14,140 nucleotides of DNA. It comes from Acetobacteraceae bacterium. Its GTDB lineage: Bacteria > Pseudomonadota > Alphaproteobacteria > Zavarziniales > Zavarziniaceae. The DNA lies in NCBI GenBank assembly GCA_947379865.1, contig CANCOY010000092.1, positions 1 through 14,140 of the forward strand. The letters run 5' to 3'. The notes beneath the pieces were generated by a model that was not told the origin of the DNA, made no database searches, and was given only the letters and a program-made list of their open reading frames with translations. Of the stretch, positions 6,523-13,291 are shown piece by piece (positions within the stretch are counted from its first letter, which is position 1; the number at the start of each line of letters is the position of its first letter). A program made the translations under genes and the position numbers.

Positions 6523-8428
6523 CGCGGGGCAAACGCCCCCCCACCAGCCGCCCCTCCACCCGGCTCCGGCCCGGCAGAAGGGGCACAGGGGCCGCATCGT
6601 CCCGCCCCTTTTGGCGGCCCTTCTTCTAGGCCTGGCTTCGGGAACCACCCTCGCCCAGATGCCTGAGCCACTCAGCCCGGCTGTTACCAGCGACAGCCCC
6701 TGGCCCAGTGACAGCCCGGAGCAGCCAGCCCCCCCGCCAGAGGCAATCACCCCAGCGGTAACCTCACCGGCCCCAACCGCAGCGCCGACACCAGCCCCGG
6801 CCGGGATTGAAGTCGGCACGCTTGGCGCCATCGACCCCGGCTCTGTCGGCACCCTTTCGCTTGAGACCGGCGGTTTTCCGCCTGACATCTGGCGCGGTCT
6901 TTCCCGCCCCGATCTGGAGCGTCTGGTGCAGGCGCTGCCAGCACCCGCAGGCAGCCAGGTCGGGCGGGAACTGGCCCGGCGCCTGCTGCTGGCCTCGGCA
7001 GATGTGCCGGCAGGTGGCCCGGGCGCCCGTGATCTGATTACGCTTCGCGCCGACAGGCTGCTGGCCGCCGGGCGGGCCGGCGATGCGGCGGCGCTGATTG
7101 GCGCGGTCGGTGCCAGCACCCGGCGCGGCACGGGCCTTGACGCCCAGGCGGCTGAGGCGGCCTTTCTGGCGGGCCAGAATGATCAGGCCTGCGCCCTGGT
7201 GGATGCCGCCGTGGCCCAGGCCGCCGGCCCCGAGGGCCTCAAGGCGACAGCCTTCTGCCGTGCCCTGATCGGCGATGCCGAGGGCGCGGGCCTGGCGATC
7301 GACATGCTGCGCGAGGACAAGGTCGATGACCCGGCGTTCGTTACGCTGATGGCCGTCCTGCTGGGTGGCAAGCCCCCCAAGGCTGATCCCAAGGCCGAGG
7401 CAAAGCTCTGGGCCGATCCCACCCCCCTGCGCCTGGCCATGGCCCACGCCGCCAAGGTTCCGCTGCCAGAGAGCCTCTATCTGAATACGCCGGCCCGCCT
7501 GATGCCGGCCCTGCTGGCGGCCGACGCCACCACAGCCGGGGCAAAGGCTGGACGGCTGGACGTTGCCCGCCGGGCCGAGGGGCTGGGCCTGATCGACAGC
7601 AATACCCTGGGCAAGATCTATGAGGCCGCCGACTTCACCGATGCCGAGCGCGCCGGAGGCATGGAGGCCGCCCGCGCCATGACCGGCGCCCGGCAGGCGG
7701 CGCGCTTGCACCAGATCATCCGCGCGGCCAGCAGCCCCGAGGCGGCGGCCGATGCCGTGCGTCTGGCCCTGTCCACATCCCTTGCCCCGGCCATGCGGGC
7801 AAATGGCACGTTCGGCACTGCCGTCCGCTTGGAAGGGGCCGGCCTGCGGGCCATCACACCCACGGCGAGCCAGACCACCACGGCGCCGCTCGCCATCCGG
7901 ACCCTGATCGCTGCGGGTGACGTGGATGGTGCCCTTGGCTGGTATCAGATGCTGCGCGACGCGGCACCCGGCAATTCCGATGTCGCCTTCCTCGTGCTCG
8001 ACCTGTGGCCGCTGGTGCAGGCGGCTGATGGGGGGCGCAAGCTGCCCTGGGGTGTCGAATCCCCGGCGCGCTGGCTGCGCGGCCAGGCGGCCGCCGGCGA
8101 CCGTTTCCGGCGCGCTGCCATTGCCTGGACCCTGTTTGAATGGCGCGGCTGGCCGGTCAACGATGCCGCCTGGGAGCCCGTGCGCGCCGGGCTGAGCGAC
8201 CCGGGACGCCCGGCCCAGCCCGAACTGGTGGCCGAGATGACGGCGGCCGCAGCCAAGGGCGAGAGCGGCCACGCCCTGCTGGCCCTGGTTGCCCTGCTGG
8301 GCGACAGCGCCCCCGACCGGCTGGCCATTGCCGACCTCAAGGCCGTGCTGGCGACCCTTGACGGCCTTGGTCTGAGGGCCGAAGCCAACGCCCTGGCGGC
8401 CGAAGCTGCCATCGGCTCCGGTCTCTGA
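6503..8428 (+). CDS. Exported alanine/proline-rich protein of unknown function, co-transcribed with xerD
   Basis: The 641-residue product begins at GTG 6503, the first start codon after an in-frame stop at 6485-6487. A basic, proline-rich leader of about 30 residues is followed by a hydrophobic core, PPLLAALLLGLASG (34-47), and a likely signal-peptidase site after TTLAQ at about 52, so it should be exported to the periplasm. Residues 53-100 are a low-complexity Pro/Ala/Ser/Thr linker. From about 125 to the end it is almost wholly alpha-helical and alanine-rich, with helix-turn-helix hairpins (for example 212-260 and 463-490) that resemble degenerate tetratricopeptide-type repeats, though I see no clear consensus. 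I recognise no enzyme motif. Cysteines occur at 230 and 252. It overlaps the microprotein by 20 bases and xerD by one base. Codon bias is like its neighbours, and the large opposite-strand reading frame through it is a GC artefact. Confidence 0.8.
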   Translation: MTSRRPDAGQTPPHQPPLHPAPARQKGHRGRIVPPLLAALLLGLASGTTLAQMPEPLSPAVTSDSPWPSDSPEQPAPPPEAITPAVTSPAPTAAPTPAPAGIEVGTLGAIDPGSVGTLSLETGGFPPDIWRGLSRPDLERLVQALPAPAGSQVGRELARRLLLASADVPAGGPGARDLITLRADRLLAAGRAGDAAALIGAVGASTRRGTGLDAQAAEAAFLAGQNDQACALVDAAVAQAAGPEGLKATAFCRALIGDAEGAGLAIDMLREDKVDDPAFVTLMAVLLGGKPPKADPKAEAKLWADPTPLRLAMAHAAKVPLPESLYLNTPARLMPALLAADATTAGAKAGRLDVARRAEGLGLIDSNTLGKIYEAADFTDAERAGGMEAARAMTGARQAARLHQIIRAASSPEAAADAVRLALSTSLAPAMRANGTFGTAVRLEGAGLRAITPTASQTTTAPLAIRTLIAAGDVDGALGWYQMLRDAAPGNSDVAFLVLDLWPLVQAADGGRKLPWGVESPARWLRGQAAAGDRFRRAAIAWTLFEWRGWPVNDAAWEPVRAGLSDPGRPAQPELVAEMTAAAAKGESGHALLALVALLGDSAPDRLAIADLKAVLATLDGLGLRAEANALAAEAAIGSGL

Positions 8429-9441
8429 TGGCCGGGCGGGCACGGCAGGCGCCACGGCGCGGCCGGCCCAAGGCCCCGCCGCCGCCTGCGCTTGCGGGGG
8501 CGGCTGGTGCCCGGGTTGAGTCGTTTCTGGAAATGCTGGCGGCCGAACGCGGCGCCAGCGCCAATACCCTTGCTGCCTATCACCGTGATCTGGCTGATCT
8601 TGCCACCTTCCTGGCGACCCAGGGTCTGGGGCCTGATGATGCCAGCGACACCACCCTGTCTGCCTATATGGCCGACCTTGCGCGGCGGCAGATGAGCCCG
8701 GCCACAGCGGCCCGGCGGCTTTCGGCCGTGCGCCAGTTCCATCGCTTTCTGGTGGCAGAGGGCCTGCGCAAGGATGACCCCAGCGCGGTTCTGGATGCCC
8801 CCAGCCGGGGCCGCCGCCTGCCCCGCTATCTCAGCGAGGCAGAGACAGGCGCCCTGATTACAGCCGCCGCCGAGGCGGCACAGGCTGTCGAGGCGGCGCC
8901 CACCTCCCGCCTGGACCAGGCCCGGGCGGTGCGCCTGCTGGTTCTGGTAGAACTGCTTTATGCAACAGGCCTCAGGGTCTCGGAACTTGTCTCCCTGCCC
9001 TGGGGGCCGCTGGCTTCGGGCGCGCGGCTGATCCAGGTGCGGGGCAAGGGGGGCAAGGAACGGCTGGTGCCGCTCTCGGTGCCGGCAGCGGCGGCGATTG
9101 CGCGCTATCTGCCCCTGCGTGCCGTGTTCGAGACCCTTGGCCCCTCGCGCTTCCTGTTTCCCTCAGAAGCGGAGGCAGGGCACCTGACCCGGCAGCAATT
9201 CGCCAATCTGCTCAAGGATCTGGCCATTGCCGCCGGCCTTGTGCCGACGCGGGTCTCGCCCCATGTGGTGCGCCATGCCTTTGCCAGCCACATGCTGGCC
9301 CATGGCGCCGACCTGCGCACCCTGCAGACCCTGCTGGGCCATGCCGACATCGCCACGACCGAAATCTATACCCATGTCCTGGACGAGCGCCTGCGGGCGC
9401 TGGTGGCCCGCCATCCCCTGGCCGCCAGCCGAAACCGCTGA
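8428..9441 (+). CDS. xerD: Tyrosine recombinase XerD
   Basis: XerD and XerC resolve chromosome dimers at dif near the terminus under FtsK control. The 337-residue protein has an N-terminal SAM-like core-binding domain (about 28-115) and a C-terminal catalytic domain with the whole active site: Arg183 (ATGLRVSEL), Lys207 (RGKGGKERLVPL), His279 and Arg282 (PHVVRHAFASH), His305 (LLGHADI) and the nucleophile Tyr314 (TEIYTHV). The spacing between these residues matches that in E. coli XerD. It is somewhat longer than E. coli XerD because of a basic/proline-rich N-terminus and an insert near 145-165. XerD is favoured over XerC by the neighbouring aroK-aroB and accA (from memory of alphaproteobacterial gene order). 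ATG 8428 overlaps the preceding stop as TGATG. No integration-site or phage genes are nearby, so it is a housekeeping recombinase rather than an integrase. Confidence 0.9.
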   Translation: MAGRARQAPRRGRPKAPPPPALAGAAGARVESFLEMLAAERGASANTLAAYHRDLADLATFLATQGLGPDDASDTTLSAYMADLARRQMSPATAARRLSAVRQFHRFLVAEGLRKDDPSAVLDAPSRGRRLPRYLSEAETGALITAAAEAAQAVEAAPTSRLDQARAVRLLVLVELLYATGLRVSELVSLPWGPLASGARLIQVRGKGGKERLVPLSVPAAAAIARYLPLRAVFETLGPSRFLFPSEAEAGHLTRQQFANLLKDLAIAAGLVPTRVSPHVVRHAFASHMLAHGADLRTLQTLLGHADIATTEIYTHVLDERLRALVARHPLAASRNR

Positions 9442-11130
9442 TCAGTCCGCCACCGCCAGGGCAAGGGCAGCAGCATAGTCCGGCGCAAAGACCAGGCCCG
9501 AGCGCCCGGCCGTGTCCATCAGGCCAAGGATTTCCTGTGGCTGGGCCTGGATCCCCGCCAGGATCAGGCGGGTGCCCCGGGCAGCGCAGCGGCGCGCCAG
9601 GTCTTCAAGGGCCGTGGCGCCGGTGGCATCAATCAAGGGCACCTCGGCCATGCGCAGGATCAGCGCGCGCGGCGGCTTGCCAATTTCGCCCATCACCTCT
9701 GCCAGCCGGCGTGAGGCGCCAAAGAACAGCGGCCCCCGCAGCTTGCAGACCTCCACCCCCGGCGGCAGATCCCGGCGCTGGACATAGGCCTCGTCCGGGG
9801 GGCGGCTGAAGTCATCCGCGTCCTCTTCCAGCAGGGGGGCGCCGTGCTGGATGGCGACCAGTTCCGCCATGCGGTGCATGAACAGCATGGCCGCCAGCAC
9901 CACCCCCACCTCGATGGCCACGGTCAGGTCCACCAGCACCGTCAGGCCAAAGGTGACAATCAGCACCAAGCGTTCACCCGCCGGGGCCGACATCAGATGG
10001 CGGATGCGGTCAACCTCCCCCATGTTCCAGGCGACAATCACCAAGACGGCCGCAAGGCTTGCCATGGGCACATAGACCGCAAGCGGCGCCGCCACCGCCA
10101 TGGCCAGCAGCAGGAACACCGCGTGCAGCATGCCCGCCACCGGCGAGCGCGCGCCCGAACGGATGCTGGTGACAGTCCGCGCAATGGCCCCGGTGGCCGG
10201 CAGCCCGCCAAACAGGGCCGAGCCGATATTGGCCACGCCCTGGGCCACCAGTTCGCAGTTGGAGCGATGCTGCCGGCCCGTCATGCCGTCGGCCACCATG
10301 GCCGACAACAGGCTCTCCACCCCCGCGAGAAAGGCGATGGTAAAGGCATCGGGCAGCACGGCGCGGGCCTTGGCCAGATCAAATACCGGCCAGGACGGCA
10401 TGGGCAGGTGCGACGGGATGCCGCCAAAGCGCGAGCCGATGGTATCGACCTGCAGACCAAGGACGGCGACGACGAGCGAGGCGCCGACAATCGCCACCAG
10501 AAACCCCGGCACCCGTGGCGCCAGCCGCCGCAGCACCAGGATTGCTGCAAGCGCGCCAAGGGCGAGGCAGGTGGCGCCCGGATTCAGGCTGTCGCGGGCG
10601 GCCCAGAAGGCGGCCAGCTTATCGACAAAGTCTGGCGGAATGACATCAAGCCGCAGGCCCAGCAGGTCGCGGATCTGGCTGGTGAAAATGATCACCGCAA
10701 TGCCCGAGGTAAAGCCGGTGACCACGGGTTCGGGAATGTACTTGATCCAGGTCCCCAGCCGGGCAAGGCCCGCCGCCATCAGGATCACCCCCGCCAGCAG
10801 GGTGGCCAGCACCAGCCCGTCATAGCCCTGTCGCGCGATCACATTGAAGACCACCACAACAAAAGCGCCGGTGGGCCCGCCAATCTGGAACCGGCTGCCG
10901 CCAAGGGCAGAAACGATGAAGCCCGCCACCACGGCGGTTACCAGTCCCTTGTCGGGCGTGGCGCCAGAGGCAATCGCCAGCGCCATGGCCAGCGGCAGCG
11001 CAACGATGGCCACCGTCAGCCCGGCCAGCGCATCCTGCCGCAAATCGCCAAGGCCATAGCCCAGACGAAGAACCGTGATGAGTTTCGGGACATACAGATG
11101 CCACTGCGGGCCAGGGGGATGTGGGGTCAT
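9442..11130 (-). CDS. SulP family inorganic anion transporter with STAS domain
   Basis: The 562-residue inner-membrane protein belongs to the SulP/SLC26 family, which moves sulphate, bicarbonate or other anions, usually with protons or sodium. Hydrophobic segments fill residues 34-420. Family landmarks are GLTVAIVALPLAMALAIASG (37-56), GGPTGAFVV (84-92) and the helix-loop region from ESLLSAMVADGMTG (272-285) through NIGSALFGGLPATGAI (301-316). A cytoplasmic STAS domain occupies about 455-560, with VPLIDATGATALEDL at 497-511. The substrate cannot be decided from sequence: GC-rich alphaproteobacteria use such proteins for sulphate and for bicarbonate. No carbonic anhydrase or sulphate-assimilation gene is adjacent. 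The ATG at 11130 lacks a clear Shine-Dalgarno site. Its stop abuts the xerD stop with no gap. Confidence 0.9.
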   Translation of the reverse strand: MTPHPPGPQWHLYVPKLITVLRLGYGLGDLRQDALAGLTVAIVALPLAMALAIASGATPDKGLVTAVVAGFIVSALGGSRFQIGGPTGAFVVVVFNVIARQGYDGLVLATLLAGVILMAAGLARLGTWIKYIPEPVVTGFTSGIAVIIFTSQIRDLLGLRLDVIPPDFVDKLAAFWAARDSLNPGATCLALGALAAILVLRRLAPRVPGFLVAIVGASLVVAVLGLQVDTIGSRFGGIPSHLPMPSWPVFDLAKARAVLPDAFTIAFLAGVESLLSAMVADGMTGRQHRSNCELVAQGVANIGSALFGGLPATGAIARTVTSIRSGARSPVAGMLHAVFLLLAMAVAAPLAVYVPMASLAAVLVIVAWNMGEVDRIRHLMSAPAGERLVLIVTFGLTVLVDLTVAIEVGVVLAAMLFMHRMAELVAIQHGAPLLEEDADDFSRPPDEAYVQRRDLPPGVEVCKLRGPLFFGASRRLAEVMGEIGKPPRALILRMAEVPLIDATGATALEDLARRCAARGTRLILAGIQAQPQEILGLMDTAGRSGLVFAPDYAAALALAVAD

Positions 11131-11153
11131 GATTGAATGAAGGCTAGCATGGG

Positions 11154-11165
11154 TCGGTGCACCGA
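11154..11165. repeat. 12-bp perfect palindrome between sulP and malyl-CoA lyase
   Basis: TCGGTGCACCGA reads the same on both strands. It lies 24 bases upstream of the sulP start and about 145 bases upstream of the malyl-CoA lyase start, in the shared divergent intergenic region. It could be an operator for either gene; no regulator gene is adjacent to suggest which. Confidence 0.35.
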
Positions 11166-11206
11166 TCGGCGCTGCTGATGTCCTATGTCACAGGCACGGC
11201 GGGACC

Positions 11207-11232
11207 GGCTTGTGACCCTTCGTTGACAAGCC
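11207..11232. repeat. 7-bp inverted repeat overlapping the candidate -35 of malyl-CoA lyase
   Basis: GGCTTGT (11207-11213) and ACAAGCC (11226-11232) are exact inverted copies with 12 bases between them. The right arm covers the second half of the TTGACA box. A second inverted pair, GTCACA (11187-11192) and TGTGAC (11211-11216), overlaps the left arm. This may be a regulator-binding region (inference). Confidence 0.3.
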
Positions 11233-11251
11233 CGGCCCCCGTCCGTACCGT
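11223..11251 (+). promoter_or_regulatory. Candidate promoter of the malyl-CoA lyase-accA unit
   Basis: A perfect TTGACA (11223-11228) is followed after 17 bases by TACCGT (11246-11251), which keeps the TA and final T of the -10 consensus. Transcription would start near 11258, leaving an untranslated leader of about 50 bases. Confidence 0.45.
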
Positions 11252-11294
11252 CCGCCGCACTGCAGCAAAGCCTGGCCGCACAGCCGGTCATGGC

Positions 11295-11299
11295 AGGAG
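11295..11299 (+). promoter_or_regulatory. Ribosome binding site of malyl-CoA lyase
   Basis: AGGAG ends ten bases before the ATG at 11310. It decides between this start and the open reading frame that extends upstream to 11157. Confidence 0.65.
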
Positions 11300-11309
11300 T
11301 TTTTGCAAA

Positions 11310-12287
11310 ATGAGTTTTACGACGTTCGACCAGGCCCCCGCCCGTCTCAACCGCTGCGAATTGGCGGTTCCCGGTTCCAGCCCGCACATGTTCGAAAAGG
11401 CGGCGAAATCAGCCGCTGACGTGATCTTCCTTGATCTCGAAGATGCCGTGGCGCCGGACGACAAGCCCCAGGCCCGCAAGAACGTGATTGCCGCCATCAA
11501 CGACGTGGACTGGGGCAACAAGAGCCTGGGCCTGCGGATCAATGCCCTCGACACGCACTATACCTATCAGGACCTGGTGCAGGTGCTTGAGGCCTGTGGC
11601 GAGCGTCTGGATCTGATCATGATCCCCAAGGTCGGCACCGCCTCTGACGTCTATGCGGTTGATGTGCTGGTCAGCCAGATCGAGGCGGCCAAGGGCCGCA
11701 CCAAGCGCATCGGCTTTGAGCTGATCATCGAGACGGCGCTGGGCATGGCCAATATCGACGAGATCGCCAAGGCCTCGAAGCGCAATGAATCCCTGCACTT
11801 TGGCGTGGCCGACTATGCCGCCTCGACCCGCGCCCAGACCACCCAGATCGGTGGCCCGAACCCCAATTACGCCGTGCTGACCGACCCGGACGCCGCCGGC
11901 AACCGCGAGGTTCACTGGGGCGACATGTGGCATTATGCGCTGGCCCGCATGGTGGTGGCCGCGCGCGCCCATGGCCTGCGCCCCATCGACGGCCCCTTTG
12001 GCGATTTCAATGATTCGGACGGCTATCGCGCCCAGGCGCGACGCTCGGCCGTGCTGGGCTGCGAGGGCAAGTGGGCCATCCACCCCAAGCAGATCGCCGT
12101 GGCCAACGAGGTCTTCACGCCGTCCGCCCACGAGGTGGACAAGGCGCGCCGCATCCTCGCCGCCATGAAGCAGGCGCAGGCCGAAGGCAAGGGCGCTGTT
12201 GCGCTGGACGGCAAGCTGATCGACATTGCCTCCATACGTCAGGCTGAGGCGATGGTTGCCCAGTCCGAACGCATGCCCGTCGCCTGA
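11310..12287 (+). CDS. mclA: L-malyl-CoA / beta-methylmalyl-CoA lyase
   Basis: This citrate-lyase-beta-type TIM-barrel enzyme cleaves (S)-malyl-CoA to acetyl-CoA and glyoxylate, and in some bacteria beta-methylmalyl-CoA to propionyl-CoA and glyoxylate. The 325-residue length fits. Starting MSFTTFDQ-x-PARLNRCELAVPG, it closely resembles the Methylobacterium MclA and Rhodobacter Mcl1 sequences as I remember them. Key residues are Arg76 in RINALD, Glu141 in IIETALGMAN, Asp168 in GVADYAAS (Glu and Asp being magnesium ligands) and DGPFGDF (227-233), with GKWAIHPKQI at 253-262 and an Asp at 300 in the C-terminal lid. The frame runs upstream to 11157, but the AGGAG site and family N-terminus select ATG 11310. 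It is followed 14 bases later by accA. The enzyme suggests an ethylmalonyl-CoA pathway, serine cycle or related C2/C3 route in the host; which one cannot be told here. Confidence 0.88.
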   Translation: MSFTTFDQAPARLNRCELAVPGSSPHMFEKAAKSAADVIFLDLEDAVAPDDKPQARKNVIAAINDVDWGNKSLGLRINALDTHYTYQDLVQVLEACGERLDLIMIPKVGTASDVYAVDVLVSQIEAAKGRTKRIGFELIIETALGMANIDEIAKASKRNESLHFGVADYAASTRAQTTQIGGPNPNYAVLTDPDAAGNREVHWGDMWHYALARMVVAARAHGLRPIDGPFGDFNDSDGYRAQARRSAVLGCEGKWAIHPKQIAVANEVFTPSAHEVDKARRILAAMKQAQAEGKGAVALDGKLIDIASIRQAEAMVAQSERMPVA

Positions 12288-12301
12288 GGGGAACCGGCAC
12301 C

Positions 12302-13261
12302 GTGAGCCTTTATACCTTTCTCGACTTCGAAAAGCCGATTGCCGAGCTCGAGACCAAGGTGAAGGAACTGCGCGCGCTGATGCAGCCGGGCGACCTTTCC
12401 ATCGAGGACGAGGTCGCCAAGCTGGAGGCCAAGGCCGACCAGCTGCTGCGCCAGACCTATGCCCGGCTGTCACCCTGGCAAAAGACCCAGGTCGCCCGCC
12501 ATCAGGGGCGGCCCCATTTCCGCGACTATGTGGCGCGCCTGGTGGACGACTTCACGCCGCTCGCCGGCGACCGCATGTTTGGCGAGGATGCCGCCATCGT
12601 CGGTGGCCTTGGCCGCTTCCGGGGCCGCGCCGTGATGGTGATCGGCCACGAGAAGGGCGCCGATACCGAAAGCCGCCTGCGGCACAATTTCGGCATGGCC
12701 AAGCCCGAGGGCTATCGCAAGGCGGTGCGCCTGATGCGGCTGGCCGAACGCTTCCGTCTGCCGGTGGTAACGCTGGTGGATACGGCCGGCGCCTATCCCG
12801 GCATCGGCGCCGAGGAACGCGGCCAGGCCGAGGCGATTGCCCGCTCCACCGAATGCTGCCTTGACCTCGGCGTGCCCGTGGTGGCCGCCATTGTGGGCGA
12901 GGGTGGCTCTGGCGGCGCTGTGGCGCTCGCTGCCGCCAACCGTGTGCTGATGTTTGAACACGCCGTCTATTCGGTGATCAGCCCCGAGGGCTGCGCCTCC
13001 ATCCTGTGGCATTCGGCTGAAAAATCGCAGGATGCCGCCAGCGCCATGAAGCTGACGGCCCAGGACCTGCAGCGTCTGAAGGTGATCGACACCATCGTGG
13101 CCGAGCCCGTGGGCGGCGCCCATCGCTCCCCCCGGGAGGCTATGGACACGCTGGGCGACAGCATCGGCCAGGCCCTGAACGAGCTGGTCGGCCGCGACCC
13201 CATGGCCCTGAAGCGCGAACGCCGCGAAAAATTCCTGGAAATGGGCCGCGTCGCAATCTGA
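12302..13261 (+). CDS. accA: Acetyl-CoA carboxylase carboxyltransferase subunit alpha
   Basis: AccA forms, with AccD, the carboxyltransferase that moves CO2 from biotin-BCCP to acetyl-CoA to make malonyl-CoA, the first committed step of fatty-acid synthesis. The 319-residue protein is the standard length. A helical N-terminal segment (to about 50) precedes the crotonase-type core, with DTAGAYPGIGAEERGQ at 160-175, the oxyanion/biotin-side loop GEGGSGGA at 199-206 and VYSVISPEGCASILW at 222-236. Translation begins at GTG 12302, with AGGGGA about ten bases ahead, overlapping the end of the upstream gene; the N-terminus YTFLDFEKPIAELE is typical. It is expected to be co-transcribed with malyl-CoA lyase. 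No clear terminator lies in the 30 bases between it and the converging hydrolase gene. Identification is secure. Confidence 0.96.
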   Translation: MSLYTFLDFEKPIAELETKVKELRALMQPGDLSIEDEVAKLEAKADQLLRQTYARLSPWQKTQVARHQGRPHFRDYVARLVDDFTPLAGDRMFGEDAAIVGGLGRFRGRAVMVIGHEKGADTESRLRHNFGMAKPEGYRKAVRLMRLAERFRLPVVTLVDTAGAYPGIGAEERGQAEAIARSTECCLDLGVPVVAAIVGEGGSGGAVALAAANRVLMFEHAVYSVISPEGCASILWHSAEKSQDAASAMKLTAQDLQRLKVIDTIVAEPVGGAHRSPREAMDTLGDSIGQALNELVGRDPMALKRERREKFLEMGRVAI

Positions 13262-13291
13262 CGCGGCCGGTTACAGCCAGATGGCCTGCTG

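Noticed and set aside
6764..8455. 563-codon minus-strand frame opposite the exported protein upstream of xerD
   Set aside because: Tempting because the real gene is itself unknown. The plus-strand product has a signal peptide, a coherent helical pattern and overlaps with both neighbours on the same strand, whereas the minus-strand product is Gly/Gln/Arg-rich with no structure.
8428..9441. Tyrosine recombinase as the integrase of a mobile element
   Set aside because: There is no adjacent tRNA, attachment repeat, excisionase or phage/plasmid gene, and the sequence and neighbours fit housekeeping XerD.
9844..11136. 430-codon plus-strand frame opposite sulP
   Set aside because: It is antisense to a full-length SulP transporter with clear motifs; the product is a hydrophilic His/Gln/Arg-rich string typical of antisense frames.
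11157..11309. 51-residue upstream extension of malyl-CoA lyase
   Set aside because: It covers the probable promoter and repeats, lacks family similarity, and AGGAG precedes the internal ATG at 11310.
13262..13291. Possible terminator between accA and the hydrolase
   Set aside because: Only a four-base stem (GCCA/TGGC) with a two-base loop is present and there is no T-run.
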